Shown here: positions 12,129-22,661 of the stretch, piece by piece
Numbering within the stretch: position 1 is the stretch's first letter
Layout of the letters: every line of letters starts with the position of its first letter
NCBI GenBank assembly: GCA_903889565.1
Contig: CAISYC010000068.1
Span: 62,001-126,000, forward strand
Direction: 5' to 3'
DNA: 64,000 nucleotides
Source: an uncultured beta proteobacterium
Lineage (GTDB): Bacteria > Pseudomonadota > Gammaproteobacteria > Burkholderiales > SG8-41
The notes under the pieces: model-generated
Database searches by the model: none
Told to the model about the DNA's origin: nothing
What the model saw: only the letters and a program-made list of their open reading frames with translations
Made by a program: the position numbers and the translations under genes

Positions 12129-14296
12129 ACGAGGCATTGCGGCGGCTCGCCCGCGCGGCAGGCATCGAAGAGCGTTATTGGGACGGCCTCGGCACGCAGC
12201 GCGATTTGCAGGAGACGACCGCGCGCGCATTGCTGGGTGCGCTGGATTTTGATGCGGGCGGCGATGCCGATGCCGATGCCGCGGTGCGACGGCTTGCCGA
12301 CGATGCCCTCACCATGCCGCTGCCGCCGGTGATTGTGCTGCGCGCCGGCGAACCGGTGGTGGTGACCGTTTCACTGCCGCCGCAACAGGCCGGTGAACCG
12401 GTGGCGTGGCAGATCGTGAGCGAAGACGGCCGGCGCGATGTCGGCACCTTCGTGGCCTCACAATTGACGCCGACCGATGCAGGCGAAACAGGCGGGCGTC
12501 GTTACACGCGTTACCGCCTGCCGCTGCTGCCGGCACTGGCGGGCGGCTATTATCGTGTGCGTCTGCCGTCGCTCGGCGCCGAGGCCGCGTTGATCGTGGC
12601 GCCGCCGCGTTGCCATATTCCGCCGGCGTTGAATGCGGGCGCACGTTGCTGGGGTTTCGCGGTGCAGCTCTATGCGCTGCGCTCCGCGCGCAACTGGGGC
12701 ATCGGCGATTTCAGCGATCTCGCCGTGCTCGCAGCGGCCGCCGGTGCGGCGGGTGCGGCATTCATCGGGCTCAATCCCTTGCACGCGCGCCATCTGGTGC
12801 GGCCCGACGAGGCGAGTCCCTATGCGCCGTCGTCGCGGCTGTTTCTCGATCCGTTGTATATCGATGTCGAGGCGGTGGACGGGTTTGCCGCCTGCGCTGA
12901 CGCGCGCGCTGCTATTGCTGCGAAAACGTTTCAGTCGGAACTTGCGCGCCGGCGCGCGCAGCCGCTGGTTGATTACGCCGGCGTGACCGCGCTGAAACTG
13001 CCGCTGCTGGAAAAATTGTTCGCGCATTTTCGTAACAGCGGCGACGCCGCGCAGCAGGCGCGCTTTCGCGAGTTCAGGATGCATAACGGCCAGGCGCTCG
13101 AACGCTTCGCCGAATTCGAGGCGTTGCGGCTGCATCTTGCGGCGGCGAGCGGCAGCACGCCGAACTGGCGCGAGTGGCCGGCGGAGTATCGCGACCCGGG
13201 CGGCAACGCGCTGGCGGCGTTTCGCCGCGAATTCGCCGAACGCATCGAATTCCAGATGTATCTGCAGTGGCTGGCATCGCTGCAGTTGCAGCGCGCTGCA
13301 GACGCCGCGCGCGATGCCGGCATGGCGATCGGGCTTTATCGCGACGTTGCGGTCGGCGCCGCGCACGACAGCGCGGAAACCTGGACCGACCAGGCGCTGT
13401 TCGCGCACGAAGTCAGCGTCGGCGCGCCGCCCGATATGCTCAACCGCCAGGGCCAGACCTGGGGATTGCCGCCGTGGAAGCCGCGCGCGCTGGCTGCTGG
13501 CGGCTATGCGGCGTTTCGCGAATTGCTTGCCGCCAACATGCGCGGCGCGGGCGCCTTGCGCATCGATCACGTGATGGCGCTGACACGGCTGTTCTGGATA
13601 CCCGAGGGCATGCAGGGCGCCGATGGCGGTTATGTGCGCAACGACTTCGAAACGCTGCTGGCCATCGTCGCGCTCGAGAGCGAACGCAATCAATGCATGG
13701 TGATCGGCGAGGATCTCGGTTCAGTGCCCGACGGGCTGCGCGCGCGATTGCGCGAGGCGGGGCTGCTTTCGTACCGCGTGCTCGTTTACGAGCGTCACTG
13801 GCAGGGCGACGGCAGCTTCTGTCATCCGCATGAATATCCGCCGCAGTCGCTTGCCACCGTCGCCACGCACGACATGCCGACCATGGCCGAATTCTGGCGC
13901 GGCGGTGACATTGCGCGCCGCGCTGCGCTCGGCATGTATCCGGGTGATCAACATTGTGACGAGGATTATGCGCGGCGCGATGGCGAGCGTGCCGGTCTGC
14001 TGCGCCTGCTGGCTGAAATCGGTTTGCCGCCGGCGGACGCGACTGATGCGAGCGCGGTCATCGAATCGCTGCATGCGGCGGTCGCGCGCACCGCGGCGAT
14101 GCTGGCGGTGGTGCAATTGGACGATCTGCTGGGGGAAACCGAACCCGTGAACATACCGGGCACCTGGCGCGAATACGCGAACTGGCGGCGCAAACTCGGC
14201 ACGCCGCTCGAAGAGGTCATCCGCGACGCGCGCTGGGCGCGCCTTGCCGCCATCATGCGGTCAAGCGGTCGAGCATCTCCTGCGTCACCAGCGTAA
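12125..14296 (+). CDS. malQ: 4-alpha-glucanotransferase (amylomaltase)
   Basis: 723 aa; [54 protein letters not shown]; start overlaps glgX stop by 4 nt. Confidence 0.95.
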   Translation: MNEALRRLARAAGIEERYWDGLGTQRDLQETTARALLGALDFDAGGDADADAAVRRLADDALTMPLPPVIVLRAGEPVVVTVSLPPQQAGEPVAWQIVSEDGRRDVGTFVASQLTPTDAGETGGRRYTRYRLPLLPALAGGYYRVRLPSLGAEAALIVAPPRCHIPPALNAGARCWGFAVQLYALRSARNWGIGDFSDLAVLAAAAGAAGAAFIGLNPLHARHLVRPDEASPYAPSSRLFLDPLYIDVEAVDGFAACADARAAIAAKTFQSELARRRAQPLVDYAGVTALKLPLLEKLFAHFRNSGDAAQQARFREFRMHNGQALERFAEFEALRLHLAAASGSTPNWREWPAEYRDPGGNALAAFRREFAERIEFQMYLQWLASLQLQRAADAARDAGMAIGLYRDVAVGAAHDSAETWTDQALFAHEVSVGAPPDMLNRQGQTWGLPPWKPRALAAGGYAAFRELLAANMRGAGALRIDHVMALTRLFWIPEGMQGADGGYVRNDFETLLAIVALESERNQCMVIGEDLGSVPDGLRARLREAGLLSYRVLVYERHWQGDGSFCHPHEYPPQSLATVATHDMPTMAEFWRGGDIARRAALGMYPGDQHCDEDYARRDGERAGLLRLLAEIGLPPADATDASAVIESLHAAVARTAAMLAVVQLDDLLGETEPVNIPGTWREYANWRRKLGTPLEEVIRDARWARLAAIMRSSGRASPASPA

Positions 14297-15521
14297 CGCC
14301 GTTTTCCGTGCGTTCGAATCGCCGCGCGTCGTCGTCGGCGTCCTCGCCGATCACCATGCCCTGTGGAATCCTGCAGCCGCGGTCGATTACCACGCGGCTC
14401 AAGCGCGAATGGCGGCCGACGGTGACGCCGGGCAACAACACCGACTCGTGCAGGCTCGAATAGGAATTGATGCGGCAGCGCGAGAACAGCAGCGAGCGGT
14501 CCACCTTCGAGCCTGAGATGATGCAGCCGCCGGAAACCAGCGAATCCACCGCCATACCGCGGCGGTCGTCGCGGTTGAACACGAACTTGGCCGGTGGCAG
14601 CTGTTCCTGATAGGTCCAGATCGGCCACTTGGTGTCGTACATGTCGAGCGTCGGCTCCACCGCAGTGAGATCGAGATTGGCCTCCCAATACGCATCGATG
14701 GTGCCGACATCGCGCCAGTACGGTTTGCTCGCGCGGTCGTTGGTGACGCAGCTGTGTTCGAACGAGTGCGCGGCCGCCACGCCTTCCTTCACTGCCTGCG
14801 GAATGATGTCCTTGCCGAAATCGTGGCTCGATGCCGGATCCGCCATGTCGCGCGCGAGGGTCTGGTACAGATAAGCGGCGGTGAAGACATAGACGCCCAT
14901 GCTCGCCAGCGCCATGTCCGGTTTGCCCGGCATCGCCGGTGGATTAGCCGGCTTCTCGACGAAATTGGTGATGCGACCAGACGGATCGACCGCCATCACG
15001 CCGAATCCGGTCGCATCCTTGATCGGAACTTCGATGCAGGCGACCGAACACTGCGCGCCTTTTTCGACGTGGTCGGCGAGCATCAGCGAGTAATCCATTT
15101 TGTAGACGTGATCGCCGGCCAGCACCAGAATGTATTCGGGATCGCTGTCGCGGATGATGTCGATGTTCTGGAACACCGCATCACCGGTGCCGCGGTACCA
15201 GGAATCTTCCGAGATGCGCTGCTGCGCCGGCAGCAGATCGATGTATTCGTTGAGCTCGCTTTTCATGAACGACCAGCCGCGCTGGATGTGGCGCAGCAGG
15301 CTGTGCGATTTGTATTGCGTGGCGAGGCCGATCCGGCGCACGCCCGAGTTGAGGCAATTCGACAGCGCGAAATCGACGATGCGGAACTTGCCGCCGAAAT
15401 ACACCGCCGGCTTGGCGCGCCTGTCGGTGAGTTGCTTGAGGCGGCTGCCGCGACCGCCGGCGAGCACGATGGCGAAGCAGTTTTTCGGCAGTTTCTGCCG
15501 GGTCAGCATGTCGGTGCGCAT
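14253..15521 (-). CDS. glgC: Glucose-1-phosphate adenylyltransferase
   Basis: 422 aa; [51 protein letters not shown]. Confidence 0.96.
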   Translation of the reverse strand: MRTDMLTRQKLPKNCFAIVLAGGRGSRLKQLTDRRAKPAVYFGGKFRIVDFALSNCLNSGVRRIGLATQYKSHSLLRHIQRGWSFMKSELNEYIDLLPAQQRISEDSWYRGTGDAVFQNIDIIRDSDPEYILVLAGDHVYKMDYSLMLADHVEKGAQCSVACIEVPIKDATGFGVMAVDPSGRITNFVEKPANPPAMPGKPDMALASMGVYVFTAAYLYQTLARDMADPASSHDFGKDIIPQAVKEGVAAAHSFEHSCVTNDRASKPYWRDVGTIDAYWEANLDLTAVEPTLDMYDTKWPIWTYQEQLPPAKFVFNRDDRRGMAVDSLVSGGCIISGSKVDRSLLFSRCRINSYSSLHESVLLPGVTVGRHSRLSRVVIDRGCRIPQGMVIGEDADDDARRFERTENGVTLVTQEMLDRLTA

Positions 15522-15680
15522 CGTCTACTCCGTAGGGCTGTGCAATCAAGCTTCTTATTGGCGTGCCGGCCGGGTGCAAATCCCGCCTGAGGAATGCGGC
15601 TATCATGCCATAGCGCGGCGGCGGCGGGCGCCCGCAGTGACGCAAATTTGATCTGATCGAAGTTTTGCCGCGCGCTGTGG

Positions 15681-18449
15681 CTAACCGCTGTTGCGCAGGC
15701 CGGCGGCGACTCCGTTGATGGTGAGGTGGATGGCGCGGCGTGTGCGCTCGTCGGTGTCGCCGTCTCGGTAGCGGCGCAGCAGCTCGATCTGCAGGTGATT
15801 CAAGGGATCGAGGTAAGGCAGGCGGTGGCGGATGGTGCGCGCGAGTCCCGGCGCGCCGGCGAGCAGGCTGTCGCTCTGCGTGATCGCGAGCAGCCAGCGC
15901 CGGGTCAATTCGAGTTCGCCTGAAAGCTGTGTCCAGATGCGTTCGCGAATTTCGGCGTCGGGCACGAGGTCGGCGTAGCGCCGCGCGATGCCGAGATCGG
16001 TTTTCGCCAGCACCATGTCCATGTTGGCAAGCACGGTGCGAAAGAACGGCCAGTTCTGCGCCATGCTCTGCAGTTCCGCCAGACTGCCCTTGCCGGCGGC
16101 GATGAAGCCCTCGATCGCACTGCCGAAACCGTACCAGCCGGGCAGGATCAGACGGCACTGGCTCCAACTGAACACCCAGGGGATCGCGCGCAGATCGTCG
16201 ATGCGGCTGGTAGCCTTGCGCGACGACGGACGGCTGCCGATATTGAGATCGGCGATTTCGGCGAGCGGCGTCGAGGCACGAAAATATTCGATGAAACCCG
16301 GCGTGTCGCGCACCAGTGTGCGGTAAGCGGCGAACGAGCGCTGCGAGAGGTCTTCGAGCATTTCGCAATAGCGATCGTGAATATTCTTTTCGATCGTGAT
16401 CGGCAGCAGGCTCGCTTCGAGGGTGGCGGCGGCCAGCGTTTCGAGATTGAGCCGGCCGCGCGCCGGGTCGGCGTATTTGCTGGCAATGACTTCACCCTGT
16501 TCGGTCAGGCGCAGCATGCCGCCGACGCTGTCGCGCGGCTGCGCGAGGATGGCGTCGTAGCTGGGACCGCCGCCGCGGCCGACCGAGCCGCCGCGACCGT
16601 GGAACAGCCGCATGCGGATGCCGTTGTCTCGGCAGACCACACCAACGAGTTGCGTCGAAGCTTTGTAGAGCGACCAGTTCGAGGTCAGATAACCGCCGTC
16701 CTTGTTGCTGTCCGAATAGCCGAGCATGATTTCCTGGCAGTTGCCGCGCGCAGTAATCAATGCGCGATAGAGCGGCAGCGCGAAGGCCGCGCGCATGATC
16801 TTGGCGCAGGCGGCGAGGTCGGCGATGGTTTCGAACAGCGGCACGATGTCGATCGACATGCCCGGTTGCGCGCCCGGCTGCAGCAGGCCGACTTCCTTGA
16901 GCAGGATGGCGACCTCGAGAAAATCCGATACCGACTCGCAGTGCGAGATGATGTAATGCTGCACGACTTCGCGGCCGAATTTGCGGTGCGCCTCGGCCAC
17001 CACTTCGAGAATGGCGAGTTCGGACGAGGCGTGTGCGGAGTAGTCGAGGTGCGGCGAGCGCAGCGGGCGGCTGCCGGCGAGTTCGCGCGTTAAAAGTTCG
17101 ATGCGCGCCGCTTCGTCGAGCGCCTGGTAATCGGCGACCACGCCGGCCTTTGCCAGCAGTTCGGTCACGGTGTCGGCGTGCATGTCGGAACTCTGCCGCA
17201 GATCGATTGCCGCCAGATGAAAACCGAAAATGCCGACTGCGCGGCGCAGGTTTTTGAGGCGGCCGTCGGCGAGCAGATTGGCGTTCTGCGCCGCCAGCGA
17301 ACGCGCAATCAAATCGAGATCGGCGCTGAATTCGGCGGCATTCGCATATGGCGGTTTATCGACCTGCGCCGGCGGCATCGCCTGCAGTTGCGCGAGTTGC
17401 GCGCCGGTGGCGGCAAGCCGCGCATAGATTGCGGTCAGCGCCTGGCGATAGGGTTCGTCGCCGCGATGCGGCGAGCTGTCGCCGGAGGCCGCAGCGAAGG
17501 CGGCCAGTGCCGGCGGCGTTTGCGTCAGGCGCGCCGCCAGCGACAGTTCGGTGCTGAGCAGTCGTACTTCATTCAAATAGTATTCGAACACCAGCCGCGC
17601 CTGCGCATTGAGCGCATGCGTGAGCACGCCGGCGTTGACGTTCGGATTGCCGTCACGGTCGCCGCCGATCCAGGTGCCGACGCGCAAAAATGACGCGAGC
17701 GCGACATCATTGGCAACGCCGAATTCGCGTGTCAGCGTCGCTTCGAGTTCGGCATAGAGTTTCGGCAGCTGTTCAAGAAAGGTGATGCGGAAGTAGGCGA
17801 GACCGTTTTCGATTTCATCGGCGACGGTGAGTTTGGTCAGGCGCAGCATCGCAGTCAGCCACAGCCGCAGAATTTCGCGCCGGATCGCCAGTTCCTGGGC
17901 GGCGGGCGTGGCCGGCGTTGCGAGCAGGCGCGCGATCTTGCGTTCGCAATCGAGAATGCTCTGGCGCTGCACTTCGGTCGGGTGCGCGGTCAGCACCGGC
18001 GCGACCATGGCGCTGGCGAACCATGCGACGAGTTTCTCGCCATCGATGCCGCCGGCCTTGGCGCGGGCAAGCGCGCGCGCGAGGTCGCCTGCATGCGCCG
18101 GCGATTCGCCGGGCAGCGCGCGGCCGCCGTGCTCATAGGTGTCCTCGGCGATATTGACAAGGTGCAGAAAATAACTGAACGCGCGCACCACATGCAGCGT
18201 GTCGTCGATCGACAGCGTATTGAGCATGCTGTCGAGACTGTCGGCGGCCGTGCCGGCCGGCGCGTCGCCGCGGCGCAGTACCACCGCCGAGCGCCGGATG
18301 TTTTCGATCATCTCCAGCGTGCCGGCGCCGATCTGCTCGCGGATGACTTCGCCGAGAAGGCGGCCAAGCAGGCGGCGGTCGGCGCGCAGACGTTCTTCGT
18401 CGCCATTGGTCGGGGGCGTCAGCCCTGTGGTCATCTGGTTCATGAGCAA
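15681..18449 (-). CDS. ppc: Phosphoenolpyruvate carboxylase
   Basis: 922 aa; VLTAHPTEVQRQS, GGDRDGNPNV, MLGYSDSNKDGGYLTSNW, FHGRGGSVGRGGGP, C-terminal NGVAAGLRNSG. Confidence 0.97.
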   Translation of the reverse strand: MLMNQMTTGLTPPTNGDEERLRADRRLLGRLLGEVIREQIGAGTLEMIENIRRSAVVLRRGDAPAGTAADSLDSMLNTLSIDDTLHVVRAFSYFLHLVNIAEDTYEHGGRALPGESPAHAGDLARALARAKAGGIDGEKLVAWFASAMVAPVLTAHPTEVQRQSILDCERKIARLLATPATPAAQELAIRREILRLWLTAMLRLTKLTVADEIENGLAYFRITFLEQLPKLYAELEATLTREFGVANDVALASFLRVGTWIGGDRDGNPNVNAGVLTHALNAQARLVFEYYLNEVRLLSTELSLAARLTQTPPALAAFAAASGDSSPHRGDEPYRQALTAIYARLAATGAQLAQLQAMPPAQVDKPPYANAAEFSADLDLIARSLAAQNANLLADGRLKNLRRAVGIFGFHLAAIDLRQSSDMHADTVTELLAKAGVVADYQALDEAARIELLTRELAGSRPLRSPHLDYSAHASSELAILEVVAEAHRKFGREVVQHYIISHCESVSDFLEVAILLKEVGLLQPGAQPGMSIDIVPLFETIADLAACAKIMRAAFALPLYRALITARGNCQEIMLGYSDSNKDGGYLTSNWSLYKASTQLVGVVCRDNGIRMRLFHGRGGSVGRGGGPSYDAILAQPRDSVGGMLRLTEQGEVIASKYADPARGRLNLETLAAATLEASLLPITIEKNIHDRYCEMLEDLSQRSFAAYRTLVRDTPGFIEYFRASTPLAEIADLNIGSRPSSRKATSRIDDLRAIPWVFSWSQCRLILPGWYGFGSAIEGFIAAGKGSLAELQSMAQNWPFFRTVLANMDMVLAKTDLGIARRYADLVPDAEIRERIWTQLSGELELTRRWLLAITQSDSLLAGAPGLARTIRHRLPYLDPLNHLQIELLRRYRDGDTDERTRRAIHLTINGVAAGLRNSG

Positions 18450-18682
18450 ACCCTATCGCAAGAAGCGCGCCGGCTTCGGCGCGGTCGTGCCGCCCAGTAG
18501 CAGGCCCACTGTCGCGGGCATGGGAAAGCCAGCATCGCACAAAAACTGCGCGGACGGCGAAATTGGCGCGCCGCTTTGGTGCGAATCGGGTCGATTACAT
18601 TGGTCCGGGGCGGTAGGAGGGGCAAACGGCTTCGTGATAGGCTCGACCTCAATCTGATTCGGCCGCGTTTTAACCCGCAAAC

Positions 18683-19648
18683 ATGATTCTGGTTGGCGAT
18701 ATCGGCGGTACCAAGACTGTTCTGGAAGCCGGCCGGCTGCAGGAGGGTCGCTGGCTGCCCGCGTTTGGTGCGCGCTACGCGGCCGCCGATCATGGCGGCT
18801 TCGAGTCCGTGCTGCGGCAGTTCATCGGCGAGTGGTCACTGCAGGACCCGCGGCACGCGCCCGTGACAGCCGCCTGTTTCGGCGTCGCCGGTCCGGTCGC
18901 AGACAACCGCGCGCAGATGACCAATCTGCCGTGGATCATCGATGGCGCTGCGATCAGCCGCAGTTTCGCAATCCCGCGTGTGAACGTGATCAATGATTTT
19001 GCCGCCGCCGCGCACGGCATCGCCCTGCTGCTGCCGGCGGATCTTGCGGTGGTGCAGGCCGGCGCACCGATCGCACGCGCGCCGCGACTGGTGATCGGTG
19101 CCGGCACCGGGCTCGGTGTCGCGCATTTGCTTTGGGCCGACGGCGCTTATCGCGTTGTTGCAGGTGAGGCCGGGCACGGCGGTTTCGCGCCGACAAATGC
19201 GGAGCAAGTCGAATTGTGGCGCAGCGTGCATGCGCAGTGCGGCCGCGTCACGATCGAACACATCGTGTCAGGGCCCGGACTCACGCGTATTTACAAATTC
19301 GTTGATCGCGACGCAGTGGCGCGCGGCGTCGATGTCACGCCTGCGGCCATCGTTGCGCGCGCGCTCGAGGCCGGCGATGCGGCGAGTCTGCGCGCGCTCG
19401 ATTTGTTCATTGCCTGTTACGGCGAGGCGGCGGGCAATCTCGCGCTAAGCGTAATTGCGCGTGGCGGCGTATACATTGCGGGCGGCATCGCGCCGAAAAT
19501 TTTTCGGCGAATCGCGCAAGGTGGATTTATTTCGGCTTTCAATGCAAAAGGCAGCCATTCTGCAGTGGTGCAACAGATGCCGGTAACCGTTGTATTAAAC
19601 GAGCGGCTCGGCACGCTAGGCTGTGCCTTGGTTGCCACAATGGATTAG
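18683..19648 (+). CDS. glk: Glucokinase
   Basis: 321 aa; LVGDIGGTKTVLE, VINDFAAAAHGIALL, GAGTGLGVAHL, AGEAGHGGFAP, YIAGGIAPKI. Confidence 0.95.
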   Translation: MILVGDIGGTKTVLEAGRLQEGRWLPAFGARYAAADHGGFESVLRQFIGEWSLQDPRHAPVTAACFGVAGPVADNRAQMTNLPWIIDGAAISRSFAIPRVNVINDFAAAAHGIALLLPADLAVVQAGAPIARAPRLVIGAGTGLGVAHLLWADGAYRVVAGEAGHGGFAPTNAEQVELWRSVHAQCGRVTIEHIVSGPGLTRIYKFVDRDAVARGVDVTPAAIVARALEAGDAASLRALDLFIACYGEAAGNLALSVIARGGVYIAGGIAPKIFRRIAQGGFISAFNAKGSHSAVVQQMPVTVVLNERLGTLGCALVATMD

Positions 19649-19686
19649 CCCGGCCGCTGCCGCAACGGCCATCGGCCTGCGCGCGC

Positions 19687-20193
19687 CTACTTGTCCCTGA
19701 CCGGCAACTTCCAGCCCGGCCGCACGAAATGACAGGTGTAGCCGTGCGGTATGCGCTCGAGGTAATCCTGGTGTTCCGGCTCCGCTTCCCAGAACGGGCC
19801 CGCCGGCGCCATCTCGGTGACGACGCGCCCCGGCCACAGGCCGGACGCATTCACATCGGCGATGGTGTCGGCGGCGATGCGCTTCTGCTCGTCGCTGGTG
19901 GTGTAGATCGCCGAACGATAGCTCGGACCCATATCGTTGCCCTGGCGGTTGCGCGTGGTCGGGTCGTGGATCTGGAAGAAAAATTCGAGCAGCCGGCGAT
20001 AGCGGAGTTTGGCCGGATCAAAAATAATCTCGATCGCCTCGGCATGGCTGCCGTGGTTGCGGTAGGTGGCGTTCGGCACGTCGCCGCCGGTGTAACCGAC
20101 GCGCGTGGAGATGACGCCATCCATTTTGCGGATCAGGTCCTGCATGCCCCAGAAGCAGCCGCCCGCAAGTACTGCACGTTCATTGATGCTCAT
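19687..20193 (-). CDS. msrA: Peptide-methionine (S)-S-oxide reductase MsrA
   Basis: 168 aa; [56 protein letters not shown]. Confidence 0.95.
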   Translation of the reverse strand: MSINERAVLAGGCFWGMQDLIRKMDGVISTRVGYTGGDVPNATYRNHGSHAEAIEIIFDPAKLRYRRLLEFFFQIHDPTTRNRQGNDMGPSYRSAIYTTSDEQKRIAADTIADVNASGLWPGRVVTEMAPAGPFWEAEPEHQDYLERIPHGYTCHFVRPGWKLPVRDK

Positions 20194-20639
20194 TACCGTT
20201 CCTCCACCTGATTAAGATAAGCGCCGTAGCCTTCGGCTGCCATGTCGTCGCGATGAATGAAGCGCAGCGACGCCGAGTTGATGCAATAGCGCAGGCCGCC
20301 GCGATCGCGCGGGCCATCGTTAAATACGTGGCCGAGATGACTGTCGCCGGCGGACGAGCGCACTTCAGTGCGGATCATGCCGTGCGATACATCGCGCAAC
20401 TCGTTGACGTTCGCCGGCTCGATCGGCCTGGTAAAGCTCGGCCAGCCGCAGCCTGACTCGAATTTGTCGCTCGATGCGAACAGCGGTTCGCCCGAAACGA
20501 TGTCGACGTAGATGCCGGGTTCGTGGTTGTCGAGCAATTCGCCGCTGCCGGGCGCTTCAGTGCCGCCTTTCTGCGTCACGCGATATTGTTCCGGCGTCAG
20601 GCGCGCCACTGCTTCAGGGGTCTTCCGATAATCAGCCAT
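20193..20639 (-). CDS. msrB: Peptide-methionine (R)-S-oxide reductase MsrB
   Basis: 148 aa; [35 protein letters not shown]; overlaps msrA by one base. Confidence 0.95.
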   Translation of the reverse strand: MADYRKTPEAVARLTPEQYRVTQKGGTEAPGSGELLDNHEPGIYVDIVSGEPLFASSDKFESGCGWPSFTRPIEPANVNELRDVSHGMIRTEVRSSAGDSHLGHVFNDGPRDRGGLRYCINSASLRFIHRDDMAAEGYGAYLNQVEER

Positions 20640-20863
20640 GTTGCTACTCTCCTTTTGTTGCCTTGGTCGCTGCAGGGTGGTGGAACCTTACGCCGATGCA
20701 GCAGCAAGCCATGGTGCCGAATGTGCCAACGCGTGGTGAATTCAGTCAGCCGAAACGCCGGTGGCCCCGGAAATCTTACACTGATCCCATCGATTCGAAC
20801 GCGCCCGGCGATGGCCTGCGGCACCGTGCCTTGCAATCCAGCGGCGCAGCCCCATTTAGGCAA

Positions 20864-21874
20864 ATGGAAGGAGTTCGTGTCGTGGGTGCCCCAGATCAAT
20901 TTTTGCTCGATGCGTATTCGCAAACGGTTTCCGGCGTGGTCGAACGCGTCGGGCCGGGCGTGGCGGCGGTGCGCACGCTTGCCGGCAACGACCCGGCGCG
21001 TTCCGGCAGCGGTTCGGGATTCCTGTTTACGCCCGACGGTTATCTGCTGACCAATTCGCATGTGGTGCGCGGCGGGGTGACTGAGAACAGCCGCGGCAAA
21101 CCGGCGGCACGCTATGAAGTCCTGCTCGACGACGGCCGCGAATTCGCCGCCGAATGGGTCGGCGACGATGCCGACACCGATCTCGCGGTGCTGCACATCG
21201 ATGCGCAGTCGAAGGGCGCGCTGACGCATGCCACGCTCGGCCGCTCGAGCAGGTTGAAGCGCGGCGAAATCGCCATCGCCATCGGCAATCCGCTCGGTTT
21301 CGAGCACACCGTCACCTCGGGCATCGTCAGTGCGCTGGGACGCAGCATGCGCACGAGTTCGGGTCGCCTGATTCCGGATGTGATCCAGACCGACGCGGCG
21401 TTGAACCCCGGCAACTCGGGCGGCCCGCTGTTGAACTCGCGCGGCGAGGTGGTTGGTGTAAACACCGCAATCATACGCGGCGCGCAGTCGATCTCTTTTG
21501 CGGTGGCGATCGACATTGCGGGTTGGGTCATTCCGCAGCTCATGCAGCACGGCCGCGTGCGGCGCGCGCATCTCGGTGTCAGCGGCAGCAGCGTGCCGCT
21601 GCACCGGCGCGTGGTGCTGGCGCACGGCCTGGAACAGGCTGCCGGCGTGCGCGTCGTAGCGGTCGAGGCGGGCAGTCCGGCCGCGCTCGCCGGCGTGCGC
21701 ACCGGCGATGTCATCATCGGTCTTGACGGTGTCACCATCGAATCGGTCGATCGCCTGCATCAGACGCTGGATGCGAGCCGCATCAACCGCGACTGCGCGC
21801 TCAAGCTCCTGCGCGGCGTGATGTCGCCGCAGCCGGTGTTCGTGATCGTTCATCCGGTCGAGCGCGCGGCCTAG
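20864..21874 (+). CDS. Trypsin-like serine protease with PDZ domain (HtrA/Deg family)
   Basis: ATG at 20864; TNSHVV (His), DTDLAVLHID (Asp), TDAALNPGNSGGPLLNSRGEVVGVN (Ser), C-terminal PDZ GVRTGDVIIGLDG. Confidence 0.88.
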   Translation: MEGVRVVGAPDQFLLDAYSQTVSGVVERVGPGVAAVRTLAGNDPARSGSGSGFLFTPDGYLLTNSHVVRGGVTENSRGKPAARYEVLLDDGREFAAEWVGDDADTDLAVLHIDAQSKGALTHATLGRSSRLKRGEIAIAIGNPLGFEHTVTSGIVSALGRSMRTSSGRLIPDVIQTDAALNPGNSGGPLLNSRGEVVGVNTAIIRGAQSISFAVAIDIAGWVIPQLMQHGRVRRAHLGVSGSSVPLHRRVVLAHGLEQAAGVRVVAVEAGSPAALAGVRTGDVIIGLDGVTIESVDRLHQTLDASRINRDCALKLLRGVMSPQPVFVIVHPVERAA

Positions 21875-21953
21875 GCGGTCGTAACGCCCGTCCAGCCAGG
21901 TCGGGCGAACCGGTTGCCATGGAGTGCCCGCCGCGGCCGAATATGTAAGCCTT

Positions 21954-21982
21954 GACAATAACAGCCTAGGCAGGTAATTGTC
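21954..21982. promoter_or_regulatory. Putative MarR/EmrR-type operator overlapping a TTGACA-like -35
   Basis: GACAAT-N4-GCCTAGGC-N5-ATTGTC, near-symmetrical, about 30 bp upstream of the MarR gene start. Confidence 0.5.
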
Positions 21983-22011
21983 GCATCAGCCTGAATGTGC
22001 AGGAGCAGCCG

Positions 22012-22455
22012 ATGGCCGAAATTTACGACGCGAAGTCCTACAACCCGCTCAGCAGCGCCGGTTATCTGCTCAACCGCGTGCGCACGGAGTTGCTGACGGC
22101 GCTCGACCGCGAGTTGGCGCCGCTCGATGTGACGGCCGCGCAATACGCGATCATGGTTCATCTGGCCCATGACATGGCGGACTCGGCGGCAGGGTTGTGC
22201 AAAGGCATCGCCTACGATCCGGGCGCGATGACGCGCATGATCGACCGTCTGGAGGCGAAGAAACTGATCCGCCGCGTGCGCTGTCCGAACGACCGGCGCG
22301 CGATCAATCTCGAACTGACCAACGAGGGCAAGGCGGCGGTGCCGCAAATGAAAGAGGCCGTGGTCGGCGTGCTCAACCGTTTCCTGCGCGGATTCTCCAA
22401 AACCGAGGCGCGCCAGCTCGAAGAATTGTTGAAACGCATGCTCGCCAACGCCTGA
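22012..22455 (+). CDS. MarR family transcriptional regulator
   Basis: AAQYAIMVHLA..., DPGAMTRMIDRLEAKKLIRRVRCPNDRRAINLELTNEGKA winged-helix signature. Confidence 0.92.
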   Translation: MAEIYDAKSYNPLSSAGYLLNRVRTELLTALDRELAPLDVTAAQYAIMVHLAHDMADSAAGLCKGIAYDPGAMTRMIDRLEAKKLIRRVRCPNDRRAINLELTNEGKAAVPQMKEAVVGVLNRFLRGFSKTEARQLEELLKRMLANA

Positions 22456-22534
22456 AAAGTTTTTCATCATAAAGTTGCCTGGGCAGTGACCGCTCGATCA
22501 GAAATACAGCCGCACGAATGCAAGGATCACAACC

Positions 22535-22660
22535 ATGACGACATTCAAAAATATAACCAGACGCGCCGGCCCCTTGCTGGCGCTCGCATTGATCCTGCCC
22601 GGCGGCAGCATCATCGCGCTCGCGCTCTGGCTGTCGCAGCACTGGCACCGGGAGTCGTGA
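22535..22660 (+). CDS. Small single-TM protein (41 aa: MTTFKNITRRAGPLLALALILPGGSIIALALWLSQHWHRES)
   Basis: ATG 22535 to TGA 22658-22660; hydrophobic core between basic ends; sits between marR and the efflux operon; below the ORF-track size cut-off. Confidence 0.5.
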   Translation: MTTFKNITRRAGPLLALALILPGGSIIALALWLSQHWHRES

Positions 22661-22661
22661 C

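Noticed and set aside
12458-13693. 411-aa minus-strand ORF opposite malQ
   Set aside because: Antisense shadow frame of malQ without family motifs.
20597-21958. 453-aa minus-strand ORF opposite the serine protease
   Set aside because: Antisense shadow; the plus frame has an intact His/Asp/Ser protease signature.
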